A stretch of 33,992 bases of DNA from Streptomyces sp. NRRL B-1347 (GCF_000720325.1 NZ_JOJM01000079.1:1-33992); one strand, 5' to 3'; positions 1 through 7,422 are shown, numbered from the stretch's first letter. Notes: generated by a model not told the origin, from the letters alone. Numbers and translations are program-made.

Positions 1-50
1 CCCCCACCCCCGGGCCTCCGCCCGTGCCCCGCCGGGTATCAGCCCGTCCG

Positions 51-106
51 TCGCCTGCGGGTGCATCGTGGCCGGTCGCGCAGTTCCCCGCGCCCCTACA
101 GGGCAC
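51..106. repeat. Intergenic repeat, copy 1
   Basis: This copy pairs with a longer one at 130-224. The first 31 bases (51-81) match 130-160 at 26 of 31 positions, including the shared core TCGTGGCYGGTCGCGC. Both then continue into CCCCGCGCCCCTAC. No reading frame here looks coding. From memory, similar strings are scattered between genes in many Streptomyces genomes, so this is probably a dispersed intergenic repeat. Confidence 0.6.
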
Positions 107-129
107 TCCACCCAGGTCTCCGCCATCCC

Positions 130-224
130 TCGTCTGCGAGTTCGTCGTGGCTGGTCGCGCCCACGCGGCGGAGCCGCAGATGTCACAGCCCCGCGCCCCT
201 ACGGGGCGCGCCCCTGCGGGGCAC
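130..224. repeat. Intergenic repeat, copy 2, with 26-base insertion
   Basis: This is the second copy of the repeat at 51-106. It carries an extra 26 bases (161-186) between the TGGTCGCGC core and the CCCCGCGCCCCTAC part. The insertion contains a small dyad (CGGC/GCCG). The tail is extended by a near-duplication of GCGCCCCT-CGGGGC at about 194-222, which can fold on itself. The rest of 1-414, outside both copies and the promoter at 313-342, holds nothing else I can support. Confidence 0.55.
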
Positions 225-312
225 CCCGCCCGCGGCGTTCCGCGCTTGCCCCTCTTTGCCTCAGTTCATGTCCCTGCCAGAAGACGTACAGCTCCACGAC
301 ACCCTTCCAGCC

Positions 313-342
313 TTGACAACTCGCCTGCTCACACCGGAGATT
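313..342 (+). promoter_or_regulatory. Putative promoter of the nuclease gene
   Basis: A perfect -35 hexamer TTGACA (313-318) is followed after 18 bases by GAGATT (337-342), an acceptable Streptomyces -10. The predicted transcript would start near 349 and carry a leader of about 65 bases before the ATG at 415. The call rests on hexamer matching only. Confidence 0.45.
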
Positions 343-414
343 GACGCGCGTAGAGCGCCACCTCCCCGAGCCGTGTGTCCCTCTGCCCCTCATCCCCGAT
401 TTCCGGAGTCCTCG

Positions 415-2274
415 ATGTCCCACATATCCCGATCCCGCATGCCCAGAACCGCCGCCGTGAGCACGGTCGTCGCCACCGCCCTCGCCGCCGGTCTGCTCGC
501 CGCGACCAGCTCGGCGGCCTCCTCCACGGCCTCGCCGGACGGCGCCGAGGTGCGCGTGCACGACATCCAGGGCAGCACCCGCCTCTCGCCGCTCGCGGGG
601 CAGCAGGTCGGCGACGTGCCGGGCATCGTCACCGGAGTACGGACGTACGGCTCGAAGGGCTTCTGGATCCAGGACCCGAAGGCGGACGGCGACCGCGCGA
701 CCAGCGAGGGCGTCTTCGTCTACACCGGCGCGACGCCGACGGTGAAGGCGGGCGACGCGGTCCGCGTCTCCGGCACGGTCACCGAGTACGTGCCCGGCGG
801 CGCGAACTCCGGCAACCAGTCCCTCACGCAGATCACCAGGCCGACCGTGACCGTCGAGTCGTCCGGCAACGCGCTGCCGGCCCCCGTCACGATCAGCGCC
901 AAGTCGGTGCCGTCCGCGTACGCGCCCGCCGGCGACCCGGCCGACGGCAACAGCGTCAACAAGCTGCCGCTTCGGCCCCGCTCGTACGCCCTGGACCTCT
1001 ACGAGTCCCTCGAGGGCATGAACGTACGCGTCGGCTCCTCGCGTGTGGTCGGCGCGAGCGACCCGTACAACGAGCTGTGGGTGACCGTGAAGCCGCACGA
1101 GAACACCACCCGGCGCGGGGGCGCGCGCTACGGCTCGTACGAGGCGCAGAACACCGGGCGACTCCAGATCCAGCAGCTGGCGCCGGTCTCCGAGCGGCCG
1201 TTCCCGAAGGCGGACGTCGGGGACGTCCTGACCGGGACCACCGAGGGCCCGCTGGACTTCAACCAGTTCGGCGGGTACACGCTCACCGCGCGCTCCCTCG
1301 GCGAGGTCGTGGGCAAGGGCCTGGAGCGGGAGCGGACCCGGCCGCAGCGCGAGCGCGAGCTCGCCGTGGCCACGTACAACGTGGAGAACCTGGACCCGGG
1401 CGACCCGCAGGCCAAGTTCGACGCGCTCGCCCAGGCCGTCGTCACCAACCTCGCCTCGCCCGACATCGTGGCCCTGGAAGAGATCCAGGACAACAACGGC
1501 GCGAAGAACGACGGCACGGTGGCCGCCGACCAGACCCTGAAGAAGTTCACGGACGCCATCGCCGCGGCGGGCGGCCCGCGCTACGCGTGGCGCTCGGTCG
1601 ACCCGGAGAACAACAAGGACGGCGGCGAGCCCGGCGGCAACATCCGCCAGGTGTTCCTCTACAACCCCGAGCGCGTGTCGTTCACCGACCGCGACGGCGG
1701 CGGCGCGGCCACGCCGACGGACGTCGTGCGCCAGGGCAAGCACGCGGCCCTCACCCACTCGCCCGGCCGGATCGACCCGGCGAACGAGGCGTGGACCAAC
1801 AGCCGCAAGCCGCTCGCGGGCGAGTTCACCTTCCGCGGCAGGACCGTCTTCGTGATCGCCAACCACTTCGCGTCCAAGGGCGGCGACGAGTCCCTGGCCT
1901 CCCACCACCAGCCGCCGTCCCGGTCCTCCGAGGTCCAGCGGGTGAAGCAGGCCACGGCGGTCAACACCTTCGTGCGCAAGGTCCGCGCGACCGAGCGGAA
2001 CGCGGACGTCGTGGTCCTCGGCGACATCAACGACTTCGAGTTCTCCCCGGCCACCAAGGCCCTGGAGGCGGGCGGCGCCCTGCGCGCCGGCATCAAGTCC
2101 CTGCCGCGCGCCGAGCGCTACTCCTACGTCTACCAGGGCAACTCCCAGGTCCTCGACCAGATCCTGGTCAGCCCCGGCGTCGGCCGCTTCGCCTACGACA
2201 GCGTCCACATCAACGCCGAGTTCGCCACCCAGAACAGCGACCACGACCCCCAGATCATCCGCTTCAAGCCGTAA
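415..2274 (+). CDS. Secreted endonuclease/exonuclease/phosphatase-family protein
   Basis: This 619-aa protein is predicted to be an exported nuclease or phosphodiesterase that hydrolyses nucleic acid or phosphoesters outside the cell. The N-terminus has a basic start (HISRSRMPR) and a hydrophobic stretch ending AATSSAASS, typical of a Sec signal peptide. Residues of about 45-180 resemble the OB-like domain of ExeM/YhcR-type extracellular nucleases (GIVTGVR, GFWIQDP, GDAVRVSGTV). The C-terminal half carries the EEP fold motifs: ATYNVENL, DIVALEEIQDN (metal-binding Glu), ANHFASKGGD, VVLGDINDF and the final SDHDPQI. The ATG at 415 is preferred over a longer in-frame opening at 61, which would run through the intergenic repeats. 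No membrane anchor or sorting signal is visible at the C-terminus. The exact substrate cannot be read from sequence. Confidence 0.88.
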   Translation: MSHISRSRMPRTAAVSTVVATALAAGLLAATSSAASSTASPDGAEVRVHDIQGSTRLSPLAGQQVGDVPGIVTGVRTYGSKGFWIQDPKADGDRATSEGVFVYTGATPTVKAGDAVRVSGTVTEYVPGGANSGNQSLTQITRPTVTVESSGNALPAPVTISAKSVPSAYAPAGDPADGNSVNKLPLRPRSYALDLYESLEGMNVRVGSSRVVGASDPYNELWVTVKPHENTTRRGGARYGSYEAQNTGRLQIQQLAPVSERPFPKADVGDVLTGTTEGPLDFNQFGGYTLTARSLGEVVGKGLERERTRPQRERELAVATYNVENLDPGDPQAKFDALAQAVVTNLASPDIVALEEIQDNNGAKNDGTVAADQTLKKFTDAIAAAGGPRYAWRSVDPENNKDGGEPGGNIRQVFLYNPERVSFTDRDGGGAATPTDVVRQGKHAALTHSPGRIDPANEAWTNSRKPLAGEFTFRGRTVFVIANHFASKGGDESLASHHQPPSRSSEVQRVKQATAVNTFVRKVRATERNADVVVLGDINDFEFSPATKALEAGGALRAGIKSLPRAERYSYVYQGNSQVLDQILVSPGVGRFAYDSVHINAEFATQNSDHDPQIIRFKP

Positions 2275-2305
2275 CACGCTACGGAGCCTCGCTGTGGGCA
2301 GCTGG

Positions 2306-2322
2306 TCCGCCCAGAGGGCGGA
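2306..2322. terminator. Weak hairpin between convergent genes
   Basis: A 7-bp stem (TCCGCCC/GGGCGGA) with a 3-base loop lies between the convergent nuclease and ABM genes. A second small GTGGG/CCCAC dyad follows at about 2327-2345. No T-run is present. It is plausible as a terminator only because of its position. Confidence 0.3.
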
Positions 2323-2349
2323 ACGGGTGGGCACACCCCCCCACGGACC

Positions 2350-2961
2350 TCAGCGGGGCCCCACACCGAAAGCGAACCGGTACCGCTTCACGGTGCCATC
2401 CACAGCCACGCCGTCCCCGGCCCACGCCGCATACGTGAGCCCACGCGTCCCGTCCGTGCTCAAGTGGGCGTGGGCCGCGACCAAGCCGGGGACATCCACC
2501 AGGGCGGCCAGCGAGGCGTCCGCCCAGGCCCGCCGACGGTCGAGGCCCTCCCCCTCGAAGGAGGCCTCGACCGTCGTGAAGCCCTCCGGCACGGCCCCGC
2601 CACCCGCCCCCGGACCCACGCTCCGGTAATGGCTGGTCTTCGTCAGCCCCACCCGCACGATCCCCGGCACCGCCGCGTCGATCTCCGCGTTCCGCTCGTC
2701 GCGCCCCCGCGCGAAGAAGTCCTGGTAGGCCTGCTCGTCGCGCCACTGCGAGTGGTGCATCAGGGTGTCGCCGTCGACGCCCTCGTACACGCTGTACGAC
2801 AACAGCCCCTCGTGCGGCCACTCCCGGCTCTCCCAGGCGCGGGCGATCGCGTCGACGGTGGCCCGCTGCCGCTCGGGCGTACCGACGCGCCAGGTGCTGA
2901 AGAAGGTCAGACCGGCGTCCCCGGTGAGCGGGGCGGGCGGCGTGGTCAGGCGCTGCGTCAT
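2350..2961 (-). CDS. Antibiotic biosynthesis monooxygenase (ABM) domain protein, probable SoxR target
   Basis: This is a 203-aa cytosolic protein of the ABM/dimeric alpha-beta barrel type. The first half (about 18-110) has the ABM pattern LTFFSTWRV, GLLSYSVYEG, LMHHSQWRDEQAYQDFF. The second half (about 125-200) repeats the fold more loosely (FTTVEASFEG, GLVAAHAHLS, AAWAGDG), so this looks like a tandem ABM protein. Family members oxidise polyketide or quinone-like aromatics without cofactor or act as quinol monooxygenases. The start is well placed: a GGAGG lies 6 bases before the ATG at 2961. The promoter resembles a SoxR-controlled one. From memory, the SoxR regulon of S. coelicolor includes a monooxygenase gene in this chromosomal neighbourhood, so this is probably its ortholog, responding to redox-cycling pigments. 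Confidence 0.8.
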   Translation of the reverse strand: MTQRLTTPPAPLTGDAGLTFFSTWRVGTPERQRATVDAIARAWESREWPHEGLLSYSVYEGVDGDTLMHHSQWRDEQAYQDFFARGRDERNAEIDAAVPGIVRVGLTKTSHYRSVGPGAGGGAVPEGFTTVEASFEGEGLDRRRAWADASLAALVDVPGLVAAHAHLSTDGTRGLTYAAWAGDGVAVDGTVKRYRFAFGVGPR

Positions 2962-2985
2962 CGGAGTCCTCCGAGGTCAGTAGGG

Positions 2986-3014
2986 GTGCACGGCGCGCTT
3001 TGCGCGGCGTGCAC
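2986..3014 (-). other. Inverted repeat at the predicted 5' end of the ABM transcript
   Basis: The arms 2986-2998 and 3002-3014 are 13 bases each with one mismatch and a 3-base loop. The repeat lies between the GDSL stop codon and the ABM start. It coincides with the predicted transcription start of the ABM gene, so it would form a stem at the extreme 5' end of that mRNA. It could instead help terminate GDSL transcription. There is no U-tract. Confidence 0.5.
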
Positions 3015-3019
3015 GTCCC

Positions 3020-3050
3020 ACGTTCCAAGGTGAACCAAGGTTGAGGTCAA
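3020..3050 (-). promoter_or_regulatory. SoxR-like promoter with 19-base spacer
   Basis: On the minus strand TTGACC (3050-3045) and GAACGT (3025-3020) are separated by 19 bases, the over-long spacing typical of MerR/SoxR-activated promoters. The spacer begins TCAACC and contains an imperfect dyad: ACCTCAACC, then TT, then GGTTCACCT (6 of 9 positions symmetric). The -35 side contains CCTCAA, the SoxR half-site. The right half-site is degenerate. The -35 overlaps the stop codon of the GDSL gene. Confidence 0.5.
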
Positions 3051-3838
3051 GCCCGTTCCGACAGCGTCACCACGTCGAGCCCGGGCCGCTTCGCGGTGTG
3101 CCCGTCGTTCCGCGGCAGGCGCCACCGCCGGGCCCGCCGCCGCACCCACGGCCCCGCCGCGCCCGCGAGCCACCGCACCTCCTGGGCCGCGCCGCCGAGC
3201 GCGGAGACCGGGGCGAGCGGCGGCAGCGGGCGGGCCCAGTCCGCGTACCCGGGGACGCCGAGCGCGTCGGCGACGCCCGCGGCGATCAGGGCGTGGCCGA
3301 GCGGGCTCGCGTGCATCCGGTCGCGGCTCCACAGCCGCGGATCGGCCGTGATCCGCTGCGGGAACAGGTCGAGCACGACGACGCCGTGCCGGTCGGCGGC
3401 CGCGCGGATGCGGGCGTTGAGGTCCATCACGCGGGGCTGCGCGCGGCGGGCGAGCGGGGCGATGCGGCCGATGTCGGGGATGGTCACGGTGGCCACGCAC
3501 GCGCCCGCCCCGGTGAGTTCGGCGAACATCTCCTCCATGGCGCGCGCCGTGCGGGCCGCGTCGTAGCCGGGCCCGACCAGGTCGTCGACCCCGGCCACGA
3601 CGGTGGCGAGGTCCGGCTTCAGGGCCAGGGCGGGTCCGAGCTGCTCGTCCTTCACCTGCTCCGTGACGCGGCCGCGCACCGCGAGGTTGGCGTACGAGAA
3701 GTCCGGGTGGCCGACGGCGAGGAGCTCCGCGAGCCGGTCGGCCCAGCCACGGTAGCCGCGGTGTTCGTCACCGTCGCCGAGCCCTTCGGTACGGCTGTCT
3801 CCGACGGCGACGTACCGCGCGTACGGATGCGAGGTCAT
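3047..3838 (-). CDS. SGNH/GDSL-family hydrolase
   Basis: This 263-aa protein is predicted to be a cytosolic esterase or lipase of the SGNH fold. Block I is at the N-terminus: YVAVGDSRTEG, with Ser as nucleophile. The block II Gly is likely in YANLAVRGR. The block III position reads VVAGVDDL, where Asp stands in place of the usual Asn. Block V is RDRMHASPLGH, with the catalytic Asp and His. There is no signal peptide. The C-terminal tail is Arg-rich and unremarkable. The ATG at 3838 has no Shine-Dalgarno, but a -10-like GACCCT sits 6 bases upstream with TTGACG 18 bases before it, so the mRNA may be leaderless. Substrate unknown. Confidence 0.82.
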   Translation of the reverse strand: MTSHPYARYVAVGDSRTEGLGDGDEHRGYRGWADRLAELLAVGHPDFSYANLAVRGRVTEQVKDEQLGPALALKPDLATVVAGVDDLVGPGYDAARTARAMEEMFAELTGAGACVATVTIPDIGRIAPLARRAQPRVMDLNARIRAAADRHGVVVLDLFPQRITADPRLWSRDRMHASPLGHALIAAGVADALGVPGYADWARPLPPLAPVSALGGAAQEVRWLAGAAGPWVRRRARRWRLPRNDGHTAKRPGLDVVTLSERA

Positions 3839-3844
3839 GGCCCG

Positions 3845-3874
3845 AGGGTCCTGCGGAGTCCGGTGCTCCGTCAA
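3845..3874 (-). promoter_or_regulatory. Putative leaderless promoter of the GDSL hydrolase
   Basis: TTGACG (3874-3869), an 18-base spacer, GACCCT (3850-3845), then 6 bases to the ATG at 3838. There is no purine-rich Shine-Dalgarno. Transcription starting at the A of the ATG would fit. Confidence 0.4.
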
Positions 3875-3960
3875 CGAGGCGTCGACACCCCTCGGCGCAC
3901 TCCGGCCACGGTCCGCCCCACCGGCGCCCGGGCGCCGCACGGGCCGGTCCCGCGGGCGGT

Positions 3961-4623
3961 CTAGTCCGGGTTCCGCAGCCTCCCCAGCTCGCTCTGGAAC
4001 CAGTCGAGCCGGGCCTGGAGCAGCGCCGCCTCGGCGGCCAGCTCGGGCAGGCCGAGGCCCGCAGGAACCGCTCCGGGAACCGCGGGGGCCGCGGTCACCC
4101 GCAGCCCCTCGCCCGCCGCTGCCGCGAACCGGGCCAGGGTCACCGCCGCGCGGCCGCCGCCGCGCCCGCACCGGCCGCACACCCCTTCGAGGGCGCGCCA
4201 GCCGGGCCTGCCCCAGCCCGCGTCGGCGAGGCCGGTGGCGGCCGCGCCGCAGTCGCAGGGCTGCACGGTCAGCGCGCGGACCCGCTGGCGCGCGTACCGG
4301 AAGCCCCGTTCGAAGCGGATGTACGCGCCGAGCACCGCCACCCGCAGCAGGGCGGCCGACCGGTGCTCGGCGGTGCACAGCAGCCCCTCGGCCTCGGCGC
4401 GCGCGTGCACGCAGTGGAAGCCGCAGTCGCAGCGCCGGTGCGGCGCCCGGTGCCGTCGGCCGTAGGCGCAGCGGGCCTCGTCGAGCACGCCGTAGGGCAG
4501 GCTGCCGCCCAGGGAGATGCCGGTGAAGGCGGCCCGGGTGCCGTCGTGGGACAGCATCGGGTGGGCGATCTTGTATCCGGTCGGCGGCTCCTTCGGGCGT
4601 TCCTCGGGAAGCCGGGGACTCAT
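3961..4623 (-). CDS. Unrecognised cysteine-rich protein, coupled to an upstream 48-aa peptide
   Basis: I do not recognise this 220-aa protein. What can be seen: a Pro-rich N-terminus, then a Cys/His-rich centre (ARCAYGRRHRAPHRRCDCG, FHCVHARAE, LCTAEHR), a second PCDCG, and a CGRCG in the Gly-rich stretch. This looks like two or three small metal-binding knuckles, probably zinc. A C-terminal helix of about 30 residues (ELAAEAALLQARLDWFQSEL) could form a coiled coil. There is no signal peptide or membrane segment. Its ATG overlaps the stop of the upstream small gene by 4 bases (ATGA), so translation is probably coupled. It could be a nucleic-acid-binding or regulatory protein, but that is only a guess from the knuckles. 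Confidence 0.7.
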   Translation of the reverse strand: MSPRLPEERPKEPPTGYKIAHPMLSHDGTRAAFTGISLGGSLPYGVLDEARCAYGRRHRAPHRRCDCGFHCVHARAEAEGLLCTAEHRSAALLRVAVLGAYIRFERGFRYARQRVRALTVQPCDCGAAATGLADAGWGRPGWRALEGVCGRCGRGGGRAAVTLARFAAAAGEGLRVTAAPAVPGAVPAGLGLPELAAEAALLQARLDWFQSELGRLRNPD

Positions 4624-4766
4624 CGGCCGACGGGCGCCTCTCGCGCGACGGCCGCTTCCAGCTCTTCGGCGTCGAGGACGAGTTCGGGGCTCTCTTCGTC
4701 GGGAGCCGCGCTCCCGCGGGGCTCTTCCTCGGCGATTCCGGTGGCGAGTGCTTTGCCCAGCCTCAT
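4620..4766 (-). CDS. Small acidic protein (48 aa) of unknown function
   Basis: This short gene begins MRLGKALATGIAEEE and is rich in Glu/Asp; the C-terminal half (LVLDAEELEAAVA) is likely helical. The start at 4766 is chosen because a strong AGGAGG lies 4 bases upstream. A longer in-frame start at 4820 would give 66 aa but has no ribosome-binding site. The stop overlaps the start of the Cys-rich gene. The peptide has no Cys, no signal peptide and no membrane segment. The coupling suggests that the two proteins act together, perhaps as partner and regulator. A RiPP precursor is less likely: there is no clear core peptide and no maturase nearby. Confidence 0.6.
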   Translation of the reverse strand: MRLGKALATGIAEEEPRGSAAPDEESPELVLDAEELEAAVAREAPVGR

Positions 4767-4862
4767 GCTGCCTCCTGTACACGCGGTACGCGACTGACGT
4801 GTTCGCCTGGCTTCCGCCATGGTGACGCATTCCGGGGCGAGTTGGCACCCGTGCGGAGGGAA

Positions 4863-4897
4863 GCGGCCCGCCGACCGTGCTGCGGTCGGCGGGCCGC
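4863..4897 (-). terminator. Terminator of the sigma/propeller operon
   Basis: A perfect 15-bp stem (4863-4877 with 4883-4897) and a 5-base loop lie 25 bases past the stop of the beta-propeller gene. No U-run follows, as is usual for Streptomyces terminators. Confidence 0.75.
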
Positions 4898-4922
4898 GGG
4901 CGGCGCGCGAGGGGCTGACGGA

Positions 4923-6119
4923 TCAGCGGGCGGCGGTCAGCGGCACCCAGCGCCCGAGGTAGTCGGCGGACGCCTTGCGGAAGCCGCTCAGCGGCACGGC
5001 CTTCTTGCTGCCGACGGTGACCAGCAGCAGCTGGTTGCGGAACTCGTTCTTGCCGCTGCACTTCTTCGGGTCGCAGCCGATGGTGATGAGGCGCTTGCTG
5101 TCGGCCCAGGCGAGCGGCTGCATGCCGGGGACGAGGCCGACCTTCTTGCCGGTCTTCGGGTTCACGAGCGGCGAGCCGCCGGAGTCGCCGTTGACCGCGA
5201 CGAGCTTCCCGTCGGGCGACAGACCGGCCTCGGACAAGCCGCCGAACCGCTCCCCGGCGGGCGGGGCCGTCTTCGCGCCGGACGTGGTGTACCAGGCCCG
5301 GTTGTCGGACTTGCCGTTGCTGGGCTTGAGCCGCTCGACGTAGAGTTTGGTGCCGTCGTGGCTCCAGCCGACGTCCTCACGCGAGTTGCCGTCGTAGCCC
5401 CACTTGCCCGACGACGGCTGCCGCAGCGTCCGGAAGGGGCCGACCTCGCCCGAGGCCGCGTCGACGAGGTAGAAGCCGGTGCGGTTGGCTTGCGGGCGGT
5501 CGATGCGGTCGGGGTTCTTGCTGTAGGCGGTCGCCACGAGGCGCTTGCCGTCCGGGGACCACTCGACGCCCGCGACCGGGCGGTCCGTGCGGATCCAGCG
5601 CTCCACCTTCCCGGTCATGAGGTCGAGCATGCCGATGCGCCGGGCGGGCAGTTCGCCCTCCAGGACGGCGGCGGTGCGCATCCCGGGGGCCACGTCGACC
5701 CAGGCCCACTTCGTGTCGAGGGCCTTGTACTTGCCCGTCTTCTGGTCGAGCACGGTGTAGTAGCGGCTGAACAGCTCCTTGCCGTCCGGCTGCTTGACCG
5801 CGCGGCCGGTGAAGTAGCCGGACACGGCGGTGTTCCCGGCCGCGATCATGTCGCGCGGCGGCGACTGGTCGGGGTGCGCCACCACGTCCCCGTTGATCGA
5901 CGCGCTGGCCGGGCTCGCGGCCTCCGCGTCACCGCCAAGCTCCGGCACCGTCACGGCCGCGGCGACCAGGGCCGCCGTCACGGCGACGGCTCCGGCGATG
6001 CCGCGCCGGTTGCGGCGGCGCCGGGCGGTCAGGACGCGGTCGGCGAGGTCGCCCCGTGCCGTGCCGCCCGCCGCGGCCTCTTCCTGGAGCGCCTCGCGCA
6101 CCAGCTGCTCTACGTTCAC
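4923..6119 (-). CDS. Membrane-anchored beta-propeller (TolB/WD40-like) protein, sigma-factor partner
   Basis: This 398-aa protein has a short cytoplasmic N-terminus, a basic stretch (TARRRRNRRG, about 31-40), one membrane segment (about 41-58) and an exported domain. The exported part shows propeller blades: VEWSPDGKRLVA, VGWSHDGTKLYV and LSPDGKLVAV. Only one Cys pair is seen (IGCDPKKCSG). The start is the GTG at 6119, preceded by GGAGG with 7 bases of spacing; it overlaps the sigma-factor stop by 4 bases (GTGA). The one-pass topology next to a sigma gene fits an anti-sigma factor or surface sensor. I see no ZAS zinc motif, so the anti-sigma role is inferred from context. Transcription ends at the hairpin 4863-4897. 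Confidence 0.75.
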   Translation of the reverse strand: MNVEQLVREALQEEAAAGGTARGDLADRVLTARRRRNRRGIAGAVAVTAALVAAAVTVPELGGDAEAASPASASINGDVVAHPDQSPPRDMIAAGNTAVSGYFTGRAVKQPDGKELFSRYYTVLDQKTGKYKALDTKWAWVDVAPGMRTAAVLEGELPARRIGMLDLMTGKVERWIRTDRPVAGVEWSPDGKRLVATAYSKNPDRIDRPQANRTGFYLVDAASGEVGPFRTLRQPSSGKWGYDGNSREDVGWSHDGTKLYVERLKPSNGKSDNRAWYTTSGAKTAPPAGERFGGLSEAGLSPDGKLVAVNGDSGGSPLVNPKTGKKVGLVPGMQPLAWADSKRLITIGCDPKKCSGKNEFRNQLLLVTVGSKKAVPLSGFRKASADYLGRWVPLTAAR

Positions 6120-6670
6120 GGACGTACCTCCACAGGTGAGATGCCACGGGGCGGCGCGGTCTCGGCGGGTGCCCGGCCGAGCGCCGCCAGCTCGGGCGCG
6201 AGTGTGCGCAGCCGGGCGAGCGAACGGTGCGTGGTGCTGCGGACCGTGCCGACGGAACAGCCGAGGATCCGGGCCACGTTGGCCTCCGGCAGGTCCTCGA
6301 AGTACCGCAGGACGAGCACGGTGCGCTGGCGCGGGGTGAGCCGGGCGAGCGCGCCGCGCATCACGACGCGCAGTTCGGCGGCGCCCTCCCCGCCGTCGCC
6401 CGGCCGCTCCGGCGGCTCGGCGACGGCCACCTCGCGGCGCGGCCACTTCAGCCGCCACCGGCCGACCTGCTGCCGGTAGAGGACCTGCCGTACGTACGCC
6501 TCCGGCTCGTCGACCCTGCTCCACCGGTCGGCGACCTTCACCAGGGCGTTCTGCAGCAGGTCCTCCGCCGCGTGCCGGTCGCCGCCGCTGAGCAGGACGG
6601 CGGTCCTCAGCAGGGCGCCGGACCTGCTCTCCACGAACTCCCGGAAGCGTTCCTGGCTTTCGGCATCCAT
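6116..6670 (-). CDS. SigE-family (ECF-type) RNA polymerase sigma factor
   Basis: This 184-aa sigma-70 family protein has region 2 (FREFVESRSGALLRTAVLL, then DRHAAEDLLQNALVKVADRW) and region 4 (LTPRQRTVLVLRYFEDL, then ILGCSVGTVRSTTHRSLARL, the helix-turn-helix). Region 1 is absent, as in all ECF sigmas. The family is common in Streptomyces and often paired with a membrane protein, as here. The ATG at 6670 is chosen; a GTG two codons upstream (6676) is almost as good and would add two residues. GAGAAGG precedes the ATG. The downstream beta-propeller gene overlaps its stop by 4 bases. I could not find a convincing autoregulatory ECF promoter upstream. Confidence 0.9.
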   Translation of the reverse strand: MDAESQERFREFVESRSGALLRTAVLLSGGDRHAAEDLLQNALVKVADRWSRVDEPEAYVRQVLYRQQVGRWRLKWPRREVAVAEPPERPGDGGEGAAELRVVMRGALARLTPRQRTVLVLRYFEDLPEANVARILGCSVGTVRSTTHRSLARLRTLAPELAALGRAPAETAPPRGISPVEVRP

Positions 6671-6727
6671 CGTCACCTTCTCTTCTCCGGCGGCCTCGCT
6701 GCCCCCTCTGCTGTGGATGACGTGCGT

Positions 6728-6765
6728 GGACCCGCGTCGCTATGCCTGTGCTGCGACGCGGGTCC
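6728..6765 (-). terminator. Hairpin after the lipoprotein gene
   Basis: A 13-bp perfect stem (6728-6740 with 6753-6765) with a 12-base loop lies 24 bases beyond the lipoprotein stop and before the sigma-factor gene. It separates two minus-strand units. Confidence 0.65.
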
Positions 6766-6789
6766 GGGGGCGGGTGCGGTGACCGGGCT

Positions 6790-7389
6790 TCAGTCCGAGA
6801 GCGGGTTCTTGGGGAAGCCCTTCGCCTTGGTCCACTTCAGCCGGTCCGAGTTGTACTTGAACGTGACCTGCTTGCCGTTCTTGGTGATGTCGGCCTTGGC
6901 CCAGCCGTCGAAGCTCCTGGTGAGGTGGCGGTCCCACTTCGTCAGACGGCCGGTGGAGACGGCGGCGAGCGACTCCTGCGGGGGCTCGCCGTCGTAGCAG
7001 TACAGCGCCCAGTCGGCGATCGCGGCGACCGTGCCGGCGCGGTGCTTGAGCGTGATGCCCTGGCAGACGTCGGTCTTGGTGCGGTAGATGTTCTTCGGCT
7101 TGGACCAGCCGCGTTCCTTGGGGCTGTAGTCCTGGACGTACAGACCCTTCTTGTCCAGGTAGTGCATGGCCACGCGGCGGCCGTCCGGGAGCTTCAGCTG
7201 CGACTCGAAGCGATTCTTGGGGCCGCCATAGTGGATGTCGGTGTGCTGGAGCTTATAGCTGTGACTCCCCTTGGGCTTCGTGCCCGCGCTCGCGGCCGCG
7301 TCCTTGGCCACGCCCTGCCCGCACCCGGCGATCAGCACGACGACCGCCGCACCCCCTGCGGCCAGCGCCTTCGTTCCCGTTGTGTTCAT
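6790..7389 (-). CDS. Predicted lipoprotein of unknown function
   Basis: This 199-aa protein has a type II signal peptide: Lys7, a hydrophobic core, and lipobox LIAGC with the lipidated Cys at residue 23. The mature part is rich in Lys, Tyr and Trp, with two further Cys (TDVCQG and LYCYDG) that could form a disulfide outside the membrane. I recognise no domain. The ATG at 7389 has GGGGAGA 5 bases upstream. It is bracketed by strong hairpins (7423-7464 upstream, 6728-6765 downstream), so it is probably transcribed alone. Confidence 0.75.
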   Translation of the reverse strand: MNTTGTKALAAGGAAVVVLIAGCGQGVAKDAAASAGTKPKGSHSYKLQHTDIHYGGPKNRFESQLKLPDGRRVAMHYLDKKGLYVQDYSPKERGWSKPKNIYRTKTDVCQGITLKHRAGTVAAIADWALYCYDGEPPQESLAAVSTGRLTKWDRHLTRSFDGWAKADITKNGKQVTFKYNSDRLKWTKAKGFPKNPLSD

Positions 7390-7422
7390 GTGGATCTCCC
7401 CTCGGTTTCGCGCAGCATACGC

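Noticed and set aside
199..2334. 711-codon open frame on the minus strand across the nuclease gene
   Set aside because: It mirrors the real plus-strand gene; its translation is Arg/Gly/Val/Asp-biased with no recognisable domain, the usual shadow in high-GC DNA.
4620..4766. 48-aa gene as a RiPP precursor
   Set aside because: No Cys/Ser/Thr-rich core, no recognisable leader motif, and no maturation enzyme or peptidase beside it.
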